This document shows, piece after piece, positions 1 to 9,365 of a stretch of 64,000 bases of DNA. The DNA comes from an uncultured Prevotellaceae bacterium (lineage in GTDB: Bacteria > Bacteroidota > Bacteroidia > Bacteroidales > Bacteroidaceae). Position numbers and translations under genes: made by a program. How positions within the stretch are numbered: the stretch's first letter is position 1; every line of letters begins with the position of its first letter. The stretch is taken from positions 1-64,000 of the forward strand of contig CACXIP010000012.1 in NCBI GenBank assembly GCA_902767775.1, in the 5' to 3' direction. The notes below the pieces were generated by a model. That model had not been told where the DNA came from. It did not search any database and worked only from the letters and a program-made list of their open reading frames with translations.

Positions 1-60
1 TCCCATTTAACACATAAAATGGCCGCATAAGCCCAGTTTTGTTCTAATTGCAAAAAATAC

Positions 61-104
61 AAAGAGGGTGCGCCAATTTAATCATTTTGACACACCCTCT
101 TTTT
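61..104. terminator. hairpin terminator after lpxA, related to a dispersed repeat
   Basis: A 10-bp inverted repeat (AAAGAGGGTG at 61-70, its complement at 93-102) is followed by T residues on the plus strand and bounded by A residues on the other, so it can stop transcription leaving lpxA on the minus strand. Its right arm shares 18 identical bases (82-99, TCATTTTGACACACCCTC) with the right end of the MITE-like element at 23898-24028. It may therefore be a shortened copy of that element recruited as a terminator. Confidence 0.6.
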
Positions 105-146
105 ATGAGGTGTTCTTCCTTTTGGGGAAGGTAAGGAGTAGGTCTT

Positions 147-929
147 TTAAATCTTGGTGATGATGCCCCTTTGCGTCTCGGAGATGAAATTCACGAGGTT
201 TTGTATTTCCACGCTGTCAGGCACCTGCTCTTTTACCTGATTGATGGCATCGAAAACGCTTGTCTGTCCGTGGAAAATGAGTCGGTAGGCATTGGTAATA
301 TGTTTCTGCGTTTTCTCCGACACGCCATGCATGCCGAGGATGGTGCCATTGATGCCATGGTATTTCACCGGAGAACCACCAGCGATGATGTATGGCGGCA
401 CGTCCTTAGAGAACGTTGTGCCCGCCTGTACCATCGCACCCTTCCCCACACGTGTACCAGCATTCTCGATGACACTGGTGGAGAAGATGGCGAAGTCGTC
501 GATGACGCAGTCGCCCGCGATTTTCGTACCATATCCGAAGACGCAGTCATTGCCCACTTTCGTATCATGAGAGATATGCACGCCCTCCATGAGGAAATTG
601 TTGTTGCCAATCACCGTCTTTCCTCCATTGTGTGTGGCACGGTTGATGACCACATTCTCACGTATGATGTTGTTGTCGCCGATGACACACTCGCTCTTCT
701 CCCCCATGAATTCGAAATCCTGAGGCAGCGCGGCAATCACCGACCCTTGGTGGATTTTGTTGTTATTTCCCACCCTTGCCCCGTTGAGGATGCTTGTGAA
801 GGGGAAGATGATGCAGTTGTCGCCGATTTCCACATCCCCCTCTATATACACGAAGGGAAATATCTTACAGTTGTTGCCTATTTTCGCCCTGGGGTCGATT
901 TCGGCTCTTGGACTGATATCACTTGGCAT
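147..929 (-). CDS. lpxA: acyl-ACP--UDP-N-acetylglucosamine O-acyltransferase (LpxA)
   Basis: Cytoplasmic enzyme of the first step of lipid A synthesis, moving a hydroxyacyl chain from ACP to UDP-GlcNAc. The 260-aa protein has the left-handed beta-helix hexapeptide pattern in its N-terminal two thirds (ARIGNN-, VEIGDN-type hexads), a His in MEGVHISHD at the position of the catalytic His of E. coli LpxA, the IAGGSPVKYHGING segment, and a helical C-terminus. The length is normal for the family. It starts 20 nt after the stop of the outer-membrane efflux gene and shares its strand, so it reads as the last gene of the efflux operon. In Bacteroidales lpxA usually sits with lpxC/fabZ and lpxD, which are not in this window, so this may be a relocated or second copy. 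Family assignment is firm; being the sole lpxA is not established. Confidence 0.93.
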   Translation of the reverse strand: MPSDISPRAEIDPRAKIGNNCKIFPFVYIEGDVEIGDNCIIFPFTSILNGARVGNNNKIHQGSVIAALPQDFEFMGEKSECVIGDNNIIRENVVINRATHNGGKTVIGNNNFLMEGVHISHDTKVGNDCVFGYGTKIAGDCVIDDFAIFSTSVIENAGTRVGKGAMVQAGTTFSKDVPPYIIAGGSPVKYHGINGTILGMHGVSEKTQKHITNAYRLIFHGQTSVFDAINQVKEQVPDSVEIQNLVNFISETQRGIITKI

Positions 930-949
930 AGTTGATGATGTTTAAAGGT

Positions 950-2338
950 TTATTTACCACCGCCACCGAGTGCCTGGTATAGGCTGACCACCGCCTGCAT
1001 CTTGTAGAATTCGTCGGTGACCTTGGTAAGCTGTGCGTTGAGGAGCGACTGCTGGGCAGTGATGACCTCAAGATATGAACTGGATGAGTTTTTGAAGAGC
1101 ATCCTGGTGTGCTCCACATTCTTGGTCAGTGTTTCCACACGCTTGGCCTCGAGTTTTCCCTTCTCGTCAGATGCGTTGTAGAGCACAAGGGCATCGCTCA
1201 CCTCGCTTCCCGCCTTGAGAACGGCGTTCTGCCATGAGTTGTAAGCCTGCTGATACTGAGCCTCTGCCACCCGCAGTCCTGCGGTCAGTTGTCCACGCAT
1301 AAAAATGGGTTGGGTGAGGCTTGCCACTGCCGAGAGGAGCCATTTGCCCGGGTTGACCACCCCACCTCCTGCGCTGTTGGTGAACGTGGCGGTTGGAGTG
1401 ATGGTGAGGTTCGGATAAAAGCGGCTTCTTGCCGTTTCCACTCCATAGAAGCATTTGGCAAGATTCATCTCAGCATAATGCACATCAGCCCTATTGGCGA
1501 GCAGTTGAATGCCCACGCCCGTGCTGAACTCCGACGGCAGGTTCTGGTCCTCGAGTTTTCCGCGCTTGATGGTCTGTGCCGGCTGTCCCATGACAAGTGA
1601 GAGCGAGTTTTCCACCTCACGAATCTGCCTCTGCATGTCCACAGCTTGTGCCTGCACCGAGTAGTAATTGGCCTCAGCGCTCTGCACGCTGGTGGAACGT
1701 GCCCTACCCAATTCCATCTGCAGTTTCATCATATCCCAAGTGTCCTTGGTGAGTGTGGTCATGTCGTTGAGGATTTCCATCTGCTTGTCGAGCATGAGGA
1801 GAGTATAGTACATATTAGCCACACCTGCTACGATATTGGTCTGCACGACGGTCTGGTAGTCCTTTGTTGCCAGCAGTTGCACCTGTGCGCCACGTTTCTG
1901 CGACAGGAGGTTGCCGAAGAGGTCGACATTCCAACTGGCAGCCACGGGCAGTTGGTAGGTTTTGGTAGCCGCGTTGCCGTCCCAAGATGCTATGGTTCCC
2001 GAGGGAGAGAAGGTGAACTGCGGCAAGAAGGCAAGTCTTGCAGCCTTGAGCTGTGCCTCCGCCATGTTCACGTTGAGGGCAGCATTGAGCAAGTCGGGGT
2101 TGTTGTCAAGTGCTGTCTGGATGAGCACCTGCAGCTGCGGGTCGGTAAACACGCTTCTCCAGGGCAGGTTGCCGAAATTCTCATCATCGGCATTGGCAAC
2201 AAGCGTGTCAGTAATCGACACGTTGTCGCGGATGAGACCTGTGGTATTGACATCCGGTCTCTCATATTTCTGATAGAGTCCGCAGCCCGACAGGAAAGTC
2301 ACGCCGGCCACCATCAGGATGATATTCAGTTTTTTCAT
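950..2338 (-). CDS. RND efflux outer-membrane lipoprotein, TolC/OprM (NodT) family
   Basis: Outer-membrane channel of a tripartite drug or solute exporter. The chosen start (ATG at 2338) gives 462 aa with a lipoprotein signal peptide ending in FLSGC, so the Cys is probably lipidated. Upstream in-frame Met codons lie inside the pump gene and are rejected. The body shows two OEP repeats (LPWRSVFTDPQL near the N-terminus; long coiled-coil helices such as VQSAEANYYSVQAQAVDMQ and VEHTRMLFKNSSSSYLEVI). The ATG follows the pump stop by a single base, so translation is probably coupled. It works with the adaptor and pump encoded upstream in the same operon. Confidence 0.95.
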   Translation of the reverse strand: MKKLNIILMVAGVTFLSGCGLYQKYERPDVNTTGLIRDNVSITDTLVANADDENFGNLPWRSVFTDPQLQVLIQTALDNNPDLLNAALNVNMAEAQLKAARLAFLPQFTFSPSGTIASWDGNAATKTYQLPVAASWNVDLFGNLLSQKRGAQVQLLATKDYQTVVQTNIVAGVANMYYTLLMLDKQMEILNDMTTLTKDTWDMMKLQMELGRARSTSVQSAEANYYSVQAQAVDMQRQIREVENSLSLVMGQPAQTIKRGKLEDQNLPSEFSTGVGIQLLANRADVHYAEMNLAKCFYGVETARSRFYPNLTITPTATFTNSAGGGVVNPGKWLLSAVASLTQPIFMRGQLTAGLRVAEAQYQQAYNSWQNAVLKAGSEVSDALVLYNASDEKGKLEAKRVETLTKNVEHTRMLFKNSSSSYLEVITAQQSLLNAQLTKVTDEFYKMQAVVSLYQALGGGGK

Positions 2339-2339
2339 A

Positions 2340-5300
2340 TTATTCCTCCACTGTATAGTTGTTGGCATGATTGACATACTGCTTGAGTTCGGCATTGACC
2401 GCCTCGTCGACATCATCTTCGAAGCGCATCGGCCTCAGTTTCTCCTGCAGTGACTGGAAAATGACGAATAGCGTGGGCACCACGACAATCTGCAAAAGAG
2501 TACCAAGCAACATACCGCCGACGGCAGCAGCTCCAAGGGTTTGGTTACCATTCTTTCCTACACCCGAAGCGAACATCATAGGCAACAGACCGATAATCAT
2601 GGCCAGTGAAGTCATCAGAATCGGGCGCAGACGAGCAGCAGCTCCGAGCACTGCCGACCATGAGATGGCCATACCTGTCTCGCGGCGCTCAAGAGCAAAC
2701 TGTACGATAAGGATGGCGTTCTTCGCCAACAGTCCGATAAGCATGATGAGCGAAATCTGCATGTAGATATCGTTGGAATGCCCGAAGAGTTGGGTGAACA
2801 GGAAAGCACCAGCCAGTCCGAACGGAACGGAGAGAATGACCGCCAACGGCAGGATATAGCTCTCATACTGTGCGGCGAGGATAAGGTAGATGAACACGAT
2901 ACAGAGGACGAAGATGAGCGCTGTAGAGTTGCTCGACTGCGCCTCCTGTCGTGTCAGTCCGGAGTAGTCATAGGTGTATCCTGCGGGCAGGTACTGCTTA
3001 GCCACCTCCTCCACTGCCTTGATGGCCTCACCGGTGGAGTAGCCATCTGCCACGGTAGCAGTGACATTGATTGCCGTGAAGAGGTTGAATCGGCTGATGT
3101 TCGTCGGTCCATAGACACGTTCGAGTTTGCAGAACTCGTTGACAGGTGCCATGCCTCCTGGTGTGCGCACATAGACGCTGTTGAGGCTCTCAGGTGTCAT
3201 TCTGCACTCAGGCGACGCTTGAACCATGACGCGGAACAGTTTTCCGTAGGCATTGAAGTTGGATGCGTAGAGACCACCATAATAACCCTGCAGGGTGGTG
3301 AGGACGGTCTGCGGTGATATACCTGCCTGCTTACACTTCGCCACATCCATGTGTATCATATACTGAGGATAGCTGGGGTTGTAGGATGTCTGAGCCGTCT
3401 GAATCTCAGGTCGTTTGTTAAGTTCAGCCAGATATTCCTGCACAATGCCGAAGAATTTGAGGAGTTCGCCACCGGTACGGTCCTGCATCACAAGCGACAC
3501 ACCGCTGTTGGCAGAGAATCCCGGAATCATAGGCGGAGAGAATGCCAGGATTTGCGCATCCTTGATGGAAGCCGTCTGCTTGTAAATCATGCCAAGCACC
3601 GAGTTGGCATCGTATGGGTTGACAAGGAAGCGGTAGATGCCGTCACCCTGCCACAACCCGGAGAGTTTCCACCAGAATCCTTTCTGGCGCTCCTCAAATG
3701 GTTTGAGTTTGAGGATGAACGTAGCCTGGTCGCTTCCCGCTCCTGCAATAAAGTTGTAACCCTGAATTTGCTCGCGCGACAGGATAGCTGGGTTGGAAGC
3801 CAGGATGGAGTCCACCTCATTGATGACCTGCCTGGTACGAGCCACTGATGTGGCAGGCGGCATGGAAATGGTGCAGAAGAGCGTACCTGTATCCTCATTC
3901 GGCACCAGTCCCGACTTAGTGGTCTGCATGGTCACGGTGAGCACGACGATACCCACAATCACGGCAATGATGATGGCGAGCGGTTTGCGCACCAGTTTCT
4001 CCACGCGAGTCTTGTATTTTCCGAGGATTTTCTCGTATGAAGCGTTGAAAGCGGCATGGAAGCGGTCGATGCGAGACATCTTCACCTCTTTTCCTTCCGC
4101 GTCATGCGGTTTGAGGAAGATGGCACAAAGTGCCGGCGACAGCGTAAGAGCGTTGAGTGCCGAGATGAAGATGGACACAGCCATGGTGATACCGAACTCC
4201 CTATAGAACGTACCTGTTGTGCCACCGATGAAGGAGACGGGGATAAACACCGAAGCCATCACGAGCGTGATGGAGATGATGGCGCTCGAAATCTCGTTCA
4301 TGGCGTCAATCGACGCAGTCAGCGAACTCTTGTATCCCTGGTCGAGTTTGGCGTGCACCGCCTCCACCACCACGATGGCATCATCGACCACGATGGCGAT
4401 GGCCAGCAGCAGAGCCGACAGGGTGAGCAGGTTGATGGAGAATCCGAAAATCTTCAGGAAGAAGAAAGCACCAATAAGCGACACCGGCACGGCAATCATA
4501 GGAATCAGCGTGGAGCGGAAGTCCTGCAGGAAGATATACACCACGAGGAAGACGAGCAAGAGCGTCATCACGAGGGTGAACACCACCTCCTCGATACTGG
4601 CATATAGGAACTCCGTTACATCATAGTTGATTTTGTATTTCATGCCCGGAGGGAACAGTTTTGCCTGTTCCTCAAGTTCCTTTTTCACATTCTTGGCAAT
4701 CTCGTTGGCGTTGGAGCCAGCAATCTGCTGCACCATACCCATCACAGAGGGTATGTTGTTGTTCTTCATCGACACCGAGTACTGCAAGCCACCCAGTTCC
4801 ACCTTGGCGACATCCTTCAGTTTGATGGTGTTTCCGTCATTGTCGCTCTTGATGATGATGTTGCCGAACTCCTCAGCGTCTTTCAGACGGCCGGTATATC
4901 GCATGGAATACTCGTAGGCCACATCCGACCTTTCACCAAACGAACCCGGTGCAGCCTCCACGTTCTGTTCAGCCAGCACATTGGAGATGTCGGAAGGCAT
5001 GAGACCGTGCTGCTTCATCACCTCTGGATCGAGCCAAATACGCATGGAGTAGGTCTTCACACCCGGCGACTGCACATCGCCCACACCCTGAATACGTTTG
5101 ATGGCAGGCACCACGTTGATGTTGCTGTAGTTGGTGAGGAACTCATCGTCATACCTTCCGTCGCTGGTAAGTGTATACATCATCACCTGCGAAGTCTGGC
5201 GCTTCATGACGGTGACACCGATTCTGGTCACCTCGGCAGGCATAAGAGCCAAAGCCTGCTGCACACGGTTTTGCACGTTGACGGCGCACATATCGGGGTT

Positions 5301-5594
5301 CATACCCTGCCTGAACAGGATGGAGAGGCTTGCCGAGCCACTGGATGCCGACGAACTGATGTAGTCCATGCCCTCCACACCATTGATGCTCTCCTCGAGC
5401 GGTACAAGCACCGAGTTTTTCACCGTCTCGGCATCGGCACCAGGATAGCTGGTGAACACCACAACGGTGGGCGGCGCAATATCTGGATACTGCTCAATGG
5501 GGAGCGTAGCCAGTCCGATAAAGCCCAGCAGCACGATGACGATGGAAATCACCGTCGACAGTACCGGGCGTTTTATAAATGCTGTAAATGTCAT
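2340..5594 (-). CDS. RND efflux transporter, HAE1/AcrB family inner-membrane pump
   Basis: Proton-driven inner-membrane pump of the tripartite exporter. The 1084 aa match the usual AcrB-family length, with TM1 (TVISIVIVLLGFIGLATLP), a large periplasmic loop, the paired acidic residues of TM4 in AIVVDDAIVVVEAV needed for proton relay, the second half beginning near KPLAIIIAVIVGIVVL, and the C-terminal signature AAQYESYILPLAVILSVPFG. It lies 45 nt after the adaptor stop and 1 nt before the outer-membrane gene. The substrate cannot be read from sequence; HAE1 pumps carry hydrophobic or amphiphilic compounds. The C-terminal cytoplasmic tail is long and acidic (RFEDDVDEAVNAEL). Confidence 0.96.
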   Translation of the reverse strand: MTFTAFIKRPVLSTVISIVIVLLGFIGLATLPIEQYPDIAPPTVVVFTSYPGADAETVKNSVLVPLEESINGVEGMDYISSSASSGSASLSILFRQGMNPDMCAVNVQNRVQQALALMPAEVTRIGVTVMKRQTSQVMMYTLTSDGRYDDEFLTNYSNINVVPAIKRIQGVGDVQSPGVKTYSMRIWLDPEVMKQHGLMPSDISNVLAEQNVEAAPGSFGERSDVAYEYSMRYTGRLKDAEEFGNIIIKSDNDGNTIKLKDVAKVELGGLQYSVSMKNNNIPSVMGMVQQIAGSNANEIAKNVKKELEEQAKLFPPGMKYKINYDVTEFLYASIEEVVFTLVMTLLLVFLVVYIFLQDFRSTLIPMIAVPVSLIGAFFFLKIFGFSINLLTLSALLLAIAIVVDDAIVVVEAVHAKLDQGYKSSLTASIDAMNEISSAIISITLVMASVFIPVSFIGGTTGTFYREFGITMAVSIFISALNALTLSPALCAIFLKPHDAEGKEVKMSRIDRFHAAFNASYEKILGKYKTRVEKLVRKPLAIIIAVIVGIVVLTVTMQTTKSGLVPNEDTGTLFCTISMPPATSVARTRQVINEVDSILASNPAILSREQIQGYNFIAGAGSDQATFILKLKPFEERQKGFWWKLSGLWQGDGIYRFLVNPYDANSVLGMIYKQTASIKDAQILAFSPPMIPGFSANSGVSLVMQDRTGGELLKFFGIVQEYLAELNKRPEIQTAQTSYNPSYPQYMIHMDVAKCKQAGISPQTVLTTLQGYYGGLYASNFNAYGKLFRVMVQASPECRMTPESLNSVYVRTPGGMAPVNEFCKLERVYGPTNISRFNLFTAINVTATVADGYSTGEAIKAVEEVAKQYLPAGYTYDYSGLTRQEAQSSNSTALIFVLCIVFIYLILAAQYESYILPLAVILSVPFGLAGAFLFTQLFGHSNDIYMQISLIMLIGLLAKNAILIVQFALERRETGMAISWSAVLGAAARLRPILMTSLAMIIGLLPMMFASGVGKNGNQTLGAAAVGGMLLGTLLQIVVVPTLFVIFQSLQEKLRPMRFEDDVDEAVNAELKQYVNHANNYTVEE

Positions 5595-5639
5595 GTTGTC
5601 TGTTGTTGATTAAACTGGAGTCTCCGTGAGGCGTTTGTG

Positions 5640-6884
5640 TTATTTCTTACCAGTCATGGCGTCGACGAATCCTTTTGCCGTACCGTCGGTACCGATTTTA
5701 CCGGCCTCGTCGATTTTCTTTTGATACTGCTCCTTGGTGATAGGCACTATCTCCATGCCGTCGCTGAGTTTTGTCAGGCCGTTGGTGACATATTTGTCGC
5801 CCACATTGAGGCCGCTTGTCACGACATAGTTGACGCCGTCGTTTTGAGGATTGACTGTTATCTCTGTGTATTTCACCTTATTGTCGGCACCCATCACATA
5901 GACGAACTTCTTGTTCTGCACCTCAGAGACACAAGACTGCGGGATAACGATAGCCGAACCGTTCTCACGCGGCACGATGACGGAACCAGAGCCACCGCTC
6001 TTGAGCAGACGCTCTGGGTTGGGGAAGCGTGCTATCATCGAGACCGAACCAGTGGAGGGGTCGATGACGCCGCTCATTTTCACCACCTTGCCCTCATGCG
6101 GATAAGTGGTGCCGTCGGCGAGTTTGAGTCTGACGGGAGGATAGGAGTTGACAGCAGCAGTGATACCACCTGAAGACTTGGTCATCTCGAGCACATCCTT
6201 TTCTGTCATAGAGAAATAAATCTCCATGGTGCTGTTGTTGGACACTGTAGTGAGCGGTTCCTGGCTGGCGGAACTCACGAGAGCGCCCACCTTGAAAGGC
6301 AGACTTCCCACGACGCCGCTTGCCGGGCTTCTGACATAAGTAAAGCTGAGGTTCTCCTTTGCCGAAGCGAGGCTTGCCTGAGCCTGTGCAAGGCTTGCCT
6401 TTGCTTGGTTGACCTGTGCCTGAGCACTGGTGTAAGTATTCTTAGCTGATTGGAGTTCAAAATCACCGATTACTCCGTTGGCATGCAGTTGCACGCTGTT
6501 GTCATACTGCAGTTTTGCCGTGTTGAGTTGTGCCTCTGCGGTATTGATGACCGCCTGAGTCTGGTTGACAGCGGCCTGAGCCTGACGGACGGCAGCTTGA
6601 TAGGTTTCGTTGTCGATGACAAAGAGCACCTGTCCGGCACCCACCGTCTGTCCCTCATGCACGTTGATTCGGGTGATGAATCCTGAGATTTTGGGACGGA
6701 TTTCCACATCCTGCACACCCTTGATGGTGGCGGGATAAGTAGTCTGCGACAAAGCACTGGAAGTGCCCACCGTCTCAATGGGGTACTCATTGTCGCCAAA
6801 ATTGGGAGCACCGCCTTGTTTTCCGCCACATGCCACCAGACATGCAGCAACTGCTACAAGCAAGAATAAATGTAAACGTTTCAT
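5640..6884 (-). CDS. RND efflux periplasmic adaptor (membrane fusion protein, HlyD/AcrA family)
   Basis: Periplasmic adaptor linking pump and outer-membrane channel, first gene of the efflux operon. The 414-aa lipoprotein has a signal peptide ending AACLVACGG (lipidated Cys), the lipoyl half-motifs EIRPKISGFITRINVHEGQTV and FTYVRSPASGVVGSL, and between them an alanine/glutamine-rich helical hairpin (AQAAVNQTQAVINTAEAQL, NQAKASLAQAQASLASAKE). Beta-barrel and membrane-proximal domains follow. No TetR-type regulator is adjacent, so the operon may be constitutive or controlled elsewhere. A candidate promoter lies at 6951-6984. Confidence 0.95.
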   Translation of the reverse strand: MKRLHLFLLVAVAACLVACGGKQGGAPNFGDNEYPIETVGTSSALSQTTYPATIKGVQDVEIRPKISGFITRINVHEGQTVGAGQVLFVIDNETYQAAVRQAQAAVNQTQAVINTAEAQLNTAKLQYDNSVQLHANGVIGDFELQSAKNTYTSAQAQVNQAKASLAQAQASLASAKENLSFTYVRSPASGVVGSLPFKVGALVSSASQEPLTTVSNNSTMEIYFSMTEKDVLEMTKSSGGITAAVNSYPPVRLKLADGTTYPHEGKVVKMSGVIDPSTGSVSMIARFPNPERLLKSGGSGSVIVPRENGSAIVIPQSCVSEVQNKKFVYVMGADNKVKYTEITVNPQNDGVNYVVTSGLNVGDKYVTNGLTKLSDGMEIVPITKEQYQKKIDEAGKIGTDGTAKGFVDAMTGKK

Positions 6885-6950
6885 ACCTATTTTGTCAATA
6901 AATTAAATCTTCGGAGAAAACTCGAACCAATCAATCAAGTTTTCAAGGTG

Positions 6951-6984
6951 CAAAATTACAAAATATATAAAAAAAACGCTCAAA
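6951..6984 (-). promoter_or_regulatory. candidate Bacteroidota promoter of the efflux-lpxA operon
   Basis: On the minus strand a -7 element TAATTTTG (CAAAATTA at 6951-6958) is preceded by TTTG (CAAA at 6981-6984) with a 22-nt gap, slightly wider than the usual 19-21. It sits about 65 nt upstream of the adaptor ATG. A second, weaker -7 match lies at 7134-7141. Confidence 0.5.
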
Positions 6985-7165
6985 AATGGGGAGCGGATGC
7001 CATCATTTTAACATTATTCAACGATTGAAGTTGTGTGTGCTACCATCATATCCAAAAGGACAAAATCCGGCAAAGGAATCGTATGGCTTAACTGCTTTAA
7101 CTACTCAACTTCTATAACTACCTTCAATTTGTGCAAACGTAGAGAAAGTTGAATAACATTAATTT

Positions 7166-8605
7166 TCATTCTTCAGCACCATCAGAAGAATGAATTTGTT
7201 GATATTTTTCAATCAAAAGTGCTTTTAGTGCCTCAGGCTCGTTTTCCACTTTCCCATCGAGCACAGCCTCCTTGATATGCGACTTGAGGATGCCCACCTC
7301 CGGTCCTTCCCTCAGGCCGAACATCTCCATGATTTGTACGCCGTCGATACAAGGTTGGAAGAGCCGTTTGTAGTCTTTTTGCTTAAGCGCCTCAATTTTC
7401 TCCCTCACGATGCGGAAATTATCGAGAAAACGCTGTTTCTTCAACATGTTTTTGCTTGTGATGTCTGCCTCGCATAGCAGCATCAGTTGGTCGATATCAT
7501 CCTCGGCATCACTTAAAAGTCTTCTCACTGCACTGTCGGTGACCTCCTCATCGGCGATGACAATGGGCCGCATATGCAGGTCGACCATTTTCTGAACGAA
7601 TTTCATCTTGCCGTCGAGGGGCAATTTCATTCGTTTGAAGATTTCTGGCACCATCTTTGCGCCGATGATGTTGTGGTTGTGGAAAGTCCACCCCACCGCA
7701 GGGTCCCACCGTTTGCTCTTCGGTTTTCCCACATCATGCAGCAAAGCCGCCCATCGGAGCCAAAGATTGTCAGAATTTTTACATACATTATCAAGCACCT
7801 CAAGGGTATGATAGAAATTGTTTTTATGTGCTCTTCCGTTGCGGGTCTCCACCATGTCGAGGTTGTTGATTTCCGGCATGATGAGTGCGAGGAGACCGCA
7901 GCGCTGCAGGTCAACAAATCCTTTGCTCGGCGTCTTGCACATCATGATTTTGTTGAGTTCATCAGCGATGCGCTCCTTGCTGATGATATTGATGCGCTCG
8001 GCGTTTCTGGAGAGAGCCTCGAAAGTCACGTCATCGATATAGAAGTTGAGTTGGGTGGCAAACCTGACGCACCTCATCATGCGCAAGGGGTCATCAGAGA
8101 AGGTGATGTCTGGATCAAGGGGTGTCCGTATGCATCCATACTCCAGGTCACCCAGTCCGTCGAAGGGGTCGACGAGTTCGCCGAACCGTTCTTTGTTGAG
8201 GCATATCGCCATAGCGTTGATGGTGAAGTCGCGCCTGTTTTGGTCGTCCTCGAGTGTGCCGTCCTCCACAATGGGTTTTCGGCTTTCCCGATGGTAACTT
8301 TCGCGCCTTGCGCCTACAAACTCCACCTCGCCGAACTTGCATTTCACCTGTGCGGTGCCGAAATTGCGGAACACGGAGAGGTGCGCTTTCTGCCCCATGG
8401 CATTTTTCACTTCTTGAGCCACGTCTATCCCACTTCCCACGACAACAACATCGATGTCGTTTGAGGGCCGCTGCAGGAAGATGTCGCGTACATATCCTCC
8501 GACAACATAGCATTCCACGCCCATGTCGTCGGCCACCCGAGAGATGATATGAAATAATTCTTTATCTAGTATCTGCGCCAGTTCGGCGTCGGAGTAATTG
8601 ACCAT
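7166..8605 (-). CDS. cca: CCA-adding/poly(A) polymerase-type tRNA nucleotidyltransferase with HD domain
   Basis: Cytoplasmic enzyme that builds or repairs the 3' CCA of tRNA. From the ATG at 8605 it has 479 aa: a class II nucleotidyltransferase head with GGYVRD and the metal-binding NDIDVVVVGSG, the RRDFTINAMA segment, the neck DDPLRMMRCVRFATQL, and an HD domain with LLHDVGKP. The 16 further N-terminal codons of the open frame overlap the promoter and were dropped. The HD domain in this subgroup is linked to 2',3'-cyclic phosphodiesterase activity in homologs; that is family knowledge and was not tested here. It is monocistronic. Confidence 0.92.
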   Translation of the reverse strand: MVNYSDAELAQILDKELFHIISRVADDMGVECYVVGGYVRDIFLQRPSNDIDVVVVGSGIDVAQEVKNAMGQKAHLSVFRNFGTAQVKCKFGEVEFVGARRESYHRESRKPIVEDGTLEDDQNRRDFTINAMAICLNKERFGELVDPFDGLGDLEYGCIRTPLDPDITFSDDPLRMMRCVRFATQLNFYIDDVTFEALSRNAERINIISKERIADELNKIMMCKTPSKGFVDLQRCGLLALIMPEINNLDMVETRNGRAHKNNFYHTLEVLDNVCKNSDNLWLRWAALLHDVGKPKSKRWDPAVGWTFHNHNIIGAKMVPEIFKRMKLPLDGKMKFVQKMVDLHMRPIVIADEEVTDSAVRRLLSDAEDDIDQLMLLCEADITSKNMLKKQRFLDNFRIVREKIEALKQKDYKRLFQPCIDGVQIMEMFGLREGPEVGILKSHIKEAVLDGKVENEPEALKALLIEKYQQIHSSDGAEE

Positions 8606-8623
8606 AGTTCTTGTTTGAGTGTG

Positions 8624-8654
8624 CAAAATTACTCGTTGTCGGCGAAAAAACAAA
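8624..8654 (-). promoter_or_regulatory. promoter of the tRNA nucleotidyltransferase gene
   Basis: Minus-strand TAATTTTG (8624-8631) with TTTG (8651-8654) exactly 19 nt upstream, a perfect Bacteroidota sigma-ABfr arrangement, about 20 nt before the ATG at 8605. The leader must be very short. Confidence 0.75.
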
Positions 8655-8678
8655 AAAAGTTGGGGAGATTTTGTTTTT

Positions 8679-8740
8679 GGGAGTTTAGGAGTTTAGACAT
8701 ATGACTTTTATTGGGAGTTTAGGAGTATGGGAGTTTAGAC
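8679..8740. repeat. short direct repeats of GGGAGTTTAGGAG type
   Basis: The segment GGGAGTTTAGGAGT(T/A) occurs twice, 36 bases apart, with two trailing GAGTTTAGAC copies. It lies between the two divergent promoters of the tRNA nucleotidyltransferase and DUF1599 genes. No coding capacity is seen. Confidence 0.6.
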
Positions 8741-8794
8741 AATGAAAATAAAAACACTTTTATTTTGCATTGCGCTCGATTTGCATTAACTTTG
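8741..8794 (+). promoter_or_regulatory. hairpin-borne promoter of the DUF1599 operon
   Basis: An imperfect hairpin (AATGAAAATAAAA paired with TTTTATTTTGCATT, one bulge) carries the -33 TTTG (8764-8767) in its right arm. TAACTTTG (8787-8794) follows after exactly 19 nt. The same architecture recurs upstream of the genes at 27213 and 34101. Confidence 0.7.
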
Positions 8795-8816
8795 CAGCGT
8801 TAAAAAGAGACAAGAC

Positions 8817-9365
8817 ATGCCACAGACCCACTCACTCACAGAGGAGCAGTTTGGAGCAGCGATGTCGGAATGCCGTTCGCTGTTTGAAAAGAAGCTTCAC
8901 GACTACGGAGCCTCCTGGCGCCTGTTGCGCCCCTCCTCGCTCACCGACCAATTGTTTATCAAGGCCATGCGCATCCGCTCATTGGAAGTGACCGGCACCA
9001 CTTTAGTGGGTGAGGGAATCCGTCCGGAGTTTGTCGCTCTTGTCAACTACGGTTTGGTGGGCCTCATTCAGTTGGAGAAGGGTTACAGCGACGCTGCCGA
9101 CATGAGCAATGAGGAAGCGATGTCGCTCTACGACCATTACGCCAAGTCGACACTTGAGCTGATGCTGAAGAAGAACCACGACTACGGCGAGGCATGGCGC
9201 GGCATGCGTGTGAGCAGCTATACTGACTTCATCCTCACGAAGATACAGCGTGTGAAGGAGATAGAAGATTTGGGCGGGTCGACGCTGGTATCCGAAGGCA
9301 TCGACTCCAACTATATGGACATCATCAACTATGCCGTTTTCGGCATCATCAAGCTCAGTGAATAG
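8817..9365 (+). CDS. DUF1599 domain protein (nucleotide modification associated domain 1)
   Basis: The 182-aa soluble protein consists of two similar halves: KKLHDYGASWRLLRPSSLTD and KKNHDYGEAWRGMRVSSYTD each start a repeat, each followed by an EGI motif (LVGEGIRPEF, LVSEGIDSNY). This is the internal duplication of DUF1599 (PF07659). The biochemical role is not established; the Pfam name points to nucleotide metabolism. It is the first gene of a plus-strand run with a DoxX protein, tpiA, a SPOR protein and folE, an order I recall from other Bacteroidales. Confidence 0.88.
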   Translation: MPQTHSLTEEQFGAAMSECRSLFEKKLHDYGASWRLLRPSSLTDQLFIKAMRIRSLEVTGTTLVGEGIRPEFVALVNYGLVGLIQLEKGYSDAADMSNEEAMSLYDHYAKSTLELMLKKNHDYGEAWRGMRVSSYTDFILTKIQRVKEIEDLGGSTLVSEGIDSNYMDIINYAVFGIIKLSE

